A stretch of DNA of 64,000 nt, from assembly GCF_000154725.1 (NCBI RefSeq), contig NZ_DS544873.1, positions 4,948,649 through 5,012,648 of the forward strand. The letters run 5' to 3'. A program made the translations under genes and the position numbers. Below, in pieces: positions 60,401-64,000 of this stretch. Positions within the stretch are counted from its first letter, which is position 1; every line of letters begins with the position of its first letter. The notes under the pieces were generated by a model, which saw only the letters and a program-made list of their open reading frames with translations, did not search any database and was not told where the DNA came from. The stretch comes from Kordia algicida OT-1 (GTDB lineage Bacteria > Bacteroidota > Bacteroidia > Flavobacteriales > Flavobacteriaceae).

Positions 60401-63400
60401 ATCAACTATAAGAGTGGAAATAGACTTAGATCAATTCCCTAATGAAACTGGCTGGTCATTAGCACTTGGAGGAAACACCATTGCAAGTGTGCCACAAGGA
60501 ACATATGGTACAGGTAATGTAACTGTCGCACAAGACATAACAATTACAGAAAATGGAAACTATTTCTTCACAATTACAGACAACTTTGGTGATGGTATTC
60601 AAGGAAACTCATACAGAATTCTATTAGACGGAGTTATTGTAATCAATAGAACTTTTGGTTCTCCTACAGATACAACGACATTTTCTCAAACAGACAACTT
60701 CCCAGTAAATACAATTGTGTCAAATTCTTTCAGTTGTTTAACTGATGATCCAAATGGAGATGCAGATGGTGATGGTATCATTAACTATCAAGATCCTGAT
60801 TTCTGTTCATTAAATGGAAATGGAGTTTGTGCAAGCTTGGATAATGATAACGATGGAATAATCAACTCCATGGATACTGATACTGATGGTGACGGTTGTG
60901 TTGATGCAATAGAAGCAGGACACACGGATGACGATGCTGATGGTAGGCTAGGAAACTCTCCTGTAACAGTCAATCCCGCCAATGGTAGAGTTACAGGGCA
61001 AGGCGGATACACAGGAACTGACCTTGCGGTTACCAACTCTGGTAATACTTCTGCTTGTGCAACATGTGAACTATTAAATGCTTCGGTTTCTTCTGTTTTC
61101 TGTGATGATAATGGAACACCTCTTGATGATTCAGACGATACTTTTACATTCTACATAAGTCCTAATGGTAATCTGCTAAGTGCAACATATAGTGTTTCTG
61201 GCGGAATCACAAGATCAAATATTCCCTACGATGCGCCAGAGCAATTTGGGCCATTTGCAATTTCTGGTGGAAACATCACTTTTACCATTACAGATGATGG
61301 AGACGGCTCATGTCAGTTAACAAATGTAGTAGTGGCACCACCAGCAACATGTTCCACAGCAACTGCTGTTGATACTGATACTGATGATGTAATTGACAGT
61401 GTTGATATTGACAATGATAATGACGGAATCATTGATGATAATGAAAATCCTTGTGCTTCACGACCAATAACTTCTGGTTCTTGGACAGGAAGCAATCCTT
61501 ACAACAATACAGCTGGACCAGTTGGAGTTACCTTCGGAAGTACAATTCCAAGTGGTGGGTCAATAGTGTATACGCCAAATGATACCATGACTACAAATTC
61601 TTTCTTTTCAGATCCAGCAGTAGAAGGTTCTAATTCTCTAGATTTTTTCTTTACTTGGGATACCTCTCCAGAATCCTTAAACGCAGCTTCTGATGATGCA
61701 GTAATCGGGACAATAACAATAACATATGCACAACCTGTTTACAATCCAGTCATTCATATTGACAGACTTGGAGGAAATGCCCAAGTTCCCACTGGAAACT
61801 ACATCTCAAATACATCGTTTTGGACATTACAAACAGCAGGTTTGTCAATGGCTAAAATCTCAGGAAACGATCAATTAATCGTAAAATCAAACCAATTTTA
61901 TCGTGAGCCTAACCAAAACCTAGGTTCAGGAACACCAATCGTACTTTCTGGTGATGCAGATTCAGCAGGATTTGGTACTGCAGCAGGAAGTATTCAAATA
62001 TATGGTAGAGTAACAACATTAACCTTCCAAGTTACAGGTGAAGGCTTAGATGGTAATGGTACTGATCGTTTAGAAATGTCATTTGACGCATGTCCAGTAA
62101 TAGATACTGATGACGATGGTACTCCAGATTTCTTAGATACTGATAGTGATGGTGATGGATGTCCAGATGCAATAGAAGGATCGGCAAACTTTGTTGCTGC
62201 AGATTTAACATCTAGTAATAATCTAGCAGACGATGACGAAGGAGCAGTTAATCCCGCTAATGGAGTTCCTACCAATGCAGGAAGTCCACAAGCAACAAAT
62301 TCAAATGTAACAACAGCTACACAAGCAGCTATTACAACAGAACCAACAAGTCAAACAACTCTTGCAGGCGGAAGTGTAACATATACTGCTGCTGCAAGTT
62401 CACAATCAACAACCACATTTTCAGGAGGAACACCAAACTACACAGTCCCTCCAGCTGTAGACTCGTCAGCTAACATAAGTTATCAATGGCAAGAAAGTAC
62501 AGATAATGGTGCAACTTGGACGGACATTACGGTTGCAGGAGTAAATCCAACATATTCTGGATTCAATACAAATACGCTGACGCTAACGAACGTACCGAGT
62601 TCTTATAACGGATATGATTATCAGTTAGTTATTACGCATAGTGAAAATGAATGTATTCTTGTAGATTCTCAAGATGCAAATCTAACAGTAAATCCGCTAG
62701 TTGCCTTTAGCGTAGGAGATGTCACCGTTGTAGAAGATGCGGGGACAGCATCCGTACCAGTAAGTATTGATAATCCAAGTACTGTAGATACGGTAGTATC
62801 AATCACTACAGTAGATAACTCAGCAACCAATCCAGCTGATTATACAACTACCACAGTAACGGCAACAATTCCAGCAGGACAAACTACAGTAGATGTGACA
62901 ATTCCAATCACTGACGATACAACAAATGAGCCAGTTGAAAATTTTACAGTAACAGGAAATGTAATTAGTGGAAATACAACAAATACAAGTGATGCAGGAA
63001 CGGTAACAATTAATGATGATGATGTCCCTGATGTTGGATGTACAATAGATCAAACTTTTGATTGGTCTACAAGTGGTTGGAATTCTGGTGAAACATCTAA
63101 TAGTTATATCGTAGGAGGAGCACCAATCTCTTTTACTACGACACCACCGTCTGGAGGAAGTTTCTTTGGTGGTTCTCCAGCGGTAGCTCCATTTTATCAA
63201 GGTGATTTAGCTGTAACAGACGATCAATTAATTATCGCTACACTTGCATCTGAATTAGATGGTAATGAGGTAAATATTACTATAGACTTAGGAGCATCTC
63301 AAGTAGGTTTAGAAGGAGTTAATTTCTCTTTATTTGATATTGATGGAGGAGATAATGGATCAACAGTTAATTATAGAGAAATCATTACAATTCAAGGTTT

Positions 63401-64000
63401 CTTAGATGGTACGCCTATCAATCCTATTATTCTAGGTTCCAGTATTCATACCATAGCAACAAATGTCGTTACGGCAGATGCTTTCGAAGTGCCAACATCA
63501 GGAGCGGCTTCTGCCGATGGAGTTTTAGGTGTGTATTTTACTAGTGCTGTAGATCAGGTTGTAATTAATTTTGAGCTAGCTCCTGGAGCAACTTATACAG
63601 GAAGCTCATCTCCTGGATTTAGCTTATACAATGTTAATTTCTGTTCATTACCTGCCTTCACTGTAGGAGATGTCACTGTTGCAGAAGACAATGGATCAGC
63701 ATCCGTACCAGTAAGTATTGACAATCCAAGCAGTGTAGATACGGTAGTATCAATCACCACGGTAGATAACTCAGCGACAAATCCAGCTGATTATACCACA
63801 ACAACGGTAACGGCAACAATCCCAGCGGGACAAACTACGGTGGATGTAACAATCCCAATCACAGATGATTTAGTAGGAGAACCAACAGAGGACTTTACTG
63901 TAACTGGAAACGTAGTAAGTGGCAACACTTCTAATGCAAGTGATTCAGGAACAGTAACAATTACCGACAATGATACCCCAGCCTTCACTGTAGGCGATGT
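57417..64000 (+). CDS. giant secreted DxDxDG-repeat and Calx-beta protein, 5' part (at least 2194 codons)
   Basis: The frame opens at ATG 57417 and stays open to the window end, so the C-terminus is missing. A long signal ends near residue 44 (NTSLAQ). Many thrombospondin-type-3-like calcium motifs follow, for example DLDDDNDGILDD, LDLDSDGDGCPDAIEGG, LDVDSDNDGCFDALEGGDN and DDDGDGVLNASDVCDG. Between them lie beta-rich domains. An Ig-like part near residues 1640-1760 (YQWQESTDNGATWTDI) precedes Calx-beta domains at residues 1764, 2081 and 2190. Such proteins are surface adhesins in flavobacteria, usually exported by T9SS with a C-terminal sorting or gliding-type domain. That end would lie outside the window. 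Confidence 0.88.
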   Translation, partial: MSNNIFPKSLKKFNFFNDASMNGLLQKVILLLIFGVFSINTSLAQCADTSPTGDCDSDTVQNGVDLDDDNDGILDDSEKSYVMMQYNLSGVIDGSRDRGAPNNLNRDFVFGDNYFFNLSFSEPIKISIQTTIGDQSSGRSGNVIVDGNSLPVSTTAGNFQTVTHNPNSAANYAVNLVGTDLTMTQLTVRDFYSNVIIARFDFGTTTSPVASGFIQMTETSTSPQEIYLESASIDTDQDNIPNYLDLDSDGDGCPDAIEGGLKLSNGVLVASSMSGGNTGANYNGSSPNPVFDNLGISVDSEGIPTIAGSNGQSPWYSVDASGSSKCLDTDMDGINDYVDTDDDNDGILDLDEGFCEGVSVIFLENTYNITLSDFDVSNGVDYVAQQGGDPSPLAPKLFLNGYDRVGGKSRIEFTYTTPESFNVDATGNIYFRFWYYDNILDSTGSYGQVLNCTFFTSQGNLTQSLDLNTFSASDINTLDNGGWIYRELVFTATPNTTISLTGFNFDIEGNGNGTVSPFNPNTSEVFAIAPLNISVESCNANRNTDADTFFDHLDVDSDNDGCFDALEGGDNILATNVQANGQLDGIVDGTTGVPNNVDINNGQTVGTSTNFQSTSDQCDDDGDGVLNASDVCDGANDSLDSDNDGVPDSCDLDDDNDGILDVDEGCNDTEFAGDDSSPTGSPSAVFISYPNTTAAFPPSNSNISSIISVASVSNQSAGSGLTMTHKGAQAIDISNVGALNYTEAIANNEYLEFSFTTTNSYDVAYLDWVGFYNRIDQEGFSVTYAISNNGGSSFTDLATFVETANDGGGTFPQGREAEDVLDYELLNNTTYTIRIYFYALGASVIEFDDTIVAFDFCAKNTDGDAFADYLDVDSDNDGCFDAIEGGDNILAANVQANGQLDGNINSTTGVPNNVDVNNGQAIGASADDTQYDADGQCDQDGDGVIDANDVCNGFDDNDDNDNDGVPDVCDQDDDNDGILDTQELCGTNPQPVNLESTIRVEIDLDQFPNETGWSLALGGNTIASVPQGTYGTGNVTVAQDITITENGNYFFTITDNFGDGIQGNSYRILLDGVIVINRTFGSPTDTTTFSQTDNFPVNTIVSNSFSCLTDDPNGDADGDGIINYQDPDFCSLNGNGVCASLDNDNDGIINSMDTDTDGDGCVDAIEAGHTDDDADGRLGNSPVTVNPANGRVTGQGGYTGTDLAVTNSGNTSACATCELLNASVSSVFCDDNGTPLDDSDDTFTFYISPNGNLLSATYSVSGGITRSNIPYDAPEQFGPFAISGGNITFTITDDGDGSCQLTNVVVAPPATCSTATAVDTDTDDVIDSVDIDNDNDGIIDDNENPCASRPITSGSWTGSNPYNNTAGPVGVTFGSTIPSGGSIVYTPNDTMTTNSFFSDPAVEGSNSLDFFFTWDTSPESLNAASDDAVIGTITITYAQPVYNPVIHIDRLGGNAQVPTGNYISNTSFWTLQTAGLSMAKISGNDQLIVKSNQFYREPNQNLGSGTPIVLSGDADSAGFGTAAGSIQIYGRVTTLTFQVTGEGLDGNGTDRLEMSFDACPVIDTDDDGTPDFLDTDSDGDGCPDAIEGSANFVAADLTSSNNLADDDEGAVNPANGVPTNAGSPQATNSNVTTATQAAITTEPTSQTTLAGGSVTYTAAASSQSTTTFSGGTPNYTVPPAVDSSANISYQWQESTDNGATWTDITVAGVNPTYSGFNTNTLTLTNVPSSYNGYDYQLVITHSENECILVDSQDANLTVNPLVAFSVGDVTVVEDAGTASVPVSIDNPSTVDTVVSITTVDNSATNPADYTTTTVTATIPAGQTTVDVTIPITDDTTNEPVENFTVTGNVISGNTTNTSDAGTVTINDDDVPDVGCTIDQTFDWSTSGWNSGETSNSYIVGGAPISFTTTPPSGGSFFGGSPAVAPFYQGDLAVTDDQLIIATLASELDGNEVNITIDLGASQVGLEGVNFSLFDIDGGDNGSTVNYREIITIQGFLDGTPINPIILGSSIHTIATNVVTADAFEVPTSGAASADGVLGVYFTSAVDQVVINFELAPGATYTGSSSPGFSLYNVNFCSLPAFTVGDVTVAEDNGSASVPVSIDNPSSVDTVVSITTVDNSATNPADYTTTTVTATIPAGQTTVDVTIPITDDLVGEPTEDFTVTGNVVSGNTSNASDSGTVTITDNDTPAFTVGD
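62706..63032 (+). repeat. Calx-beta repeat 1 (about 327 bp)
   Basis: It encodes FSVGDVTVVEDAGTASVPVS, then IDNPSTVDTVVSITTVDNSA, a threonine-rich hinge and VDVTIPITDDTTNEPVENFT. It is about 109 residues long and matches the repeat at 63657-63983 closely in DNA. Confidence 0.85.
63657..63983 (+). repeat. Calx-beta repeat 2 (327 bp)
   Basis: It encodes FTVGDVTVAEDNGSASVPVS and then the same blocks as repeat 1, ending before a third copy that starts at 63984 (FTVGD). Each copy is in the same frame. Repeats 2 and 3 are adjacent, while repeats 1 and 2 are separated by a different domain of about 208 residues. Confidence 0.85.

Noticed and set aside
60103-60405. Minus-strand His/Tyr/Leu-rich ORF and other antisense ORFs in the giant gene
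   Set aside because: They are the antisense of GATGATGATAAT-type calcium-loop codons, which give His/Ile-rich artefacts.

Overview
The window is AT-rich chromosomal DNA of a marine-type Flavobacteriaceae bacterium (phylum Bacteroidota). The basis is the gene content and signals. There are T9SS cargo proteins, DUF1800/DUF1501 and TlpA-type envelope proteins, and Bacteroidota promoters (TTTG, about 18 bp, TAnnTTTG). The Shine-Dalgarno site before rpsU is strong while most other genes lack one. The tRNA-tuf-tRNA-Trp-secE-nusG-rplKAJL-rpoBC order is typical of this phylum. A Kordia-like genus is my guess only; it cannot be proved from this window.

Layout. 1-9.3 kb holds mixed housekeeping and envelope genes: a VOC protein, YaaA, a TPR membrane protein, a UDG-like protein, DUF805, a metallophosphoesterase, RlmF and a DUF885 lipoprotein. 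A small orphan lanthipeptide-like precursor lies at 9.3-9.6 kb. From 9.9 to 17.8 kb there is a complete minus-strand trp operon, trpE-G-D-C-F-B-A. It is preceded by a leader peptide with three consecutive Trp codons and a terminator, a textbook-style attenuator. Its intergenic gaps are filled with repeats, and two gaps each hold a small GIY-YIG nuclease gene bracketed by inverted hairpin repeats. trpC carries a one-base frameshift. From 17.8 to 25.1 kb lie yceI-marR, the DUF1800/DUF1501 pair, and a run of thioredoxin-, peroxiredoxin- and rhodanese-like envelope genes. From 25.3 to 34.1 kb lie DUF2851, PspC, a potassium channel, a sodium/alanine symporter, a helix-hairpin-helix protein with a recently duplicated domain, an acyl-CoA dehydrogenase and an archaeal-looking GH13 alpha-amylase lipoprotein.

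From 34.5 to 49.8 kb is the translation/transcription core: rpsU, a XerC/D-type recombinase, the hibernation factor, five tRNAs, tuf, secE, nusG, four ribosomal proteins, rpoB, rpoC and a DUF3467 gene. Hairpins sit between rplL and rpoB and between rpoB and rpoC. prfC follows on the other strand. From 52.0 kb to the end is a surface/secretion region: a T9SS cargo protein, an S74-chaperone (tail-fibre-like) protein, two small unknown genes, and the first 2194 codons of a giant DxDxDG-repeat and Calx-beta protein that runs off the window.

The most interesting points are the GIY-YIG plus palindrome modules inside the trp operon, the trp attenuator, the trpC frameshift, the orphan RiPP precursor, the strong rpsU Shine-Dalgarno site, the 38-bp copied gene tail at 32.2 kb, and the dense families of short interspersed repeats. 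All calls are by eye; no database search or folding program was run.
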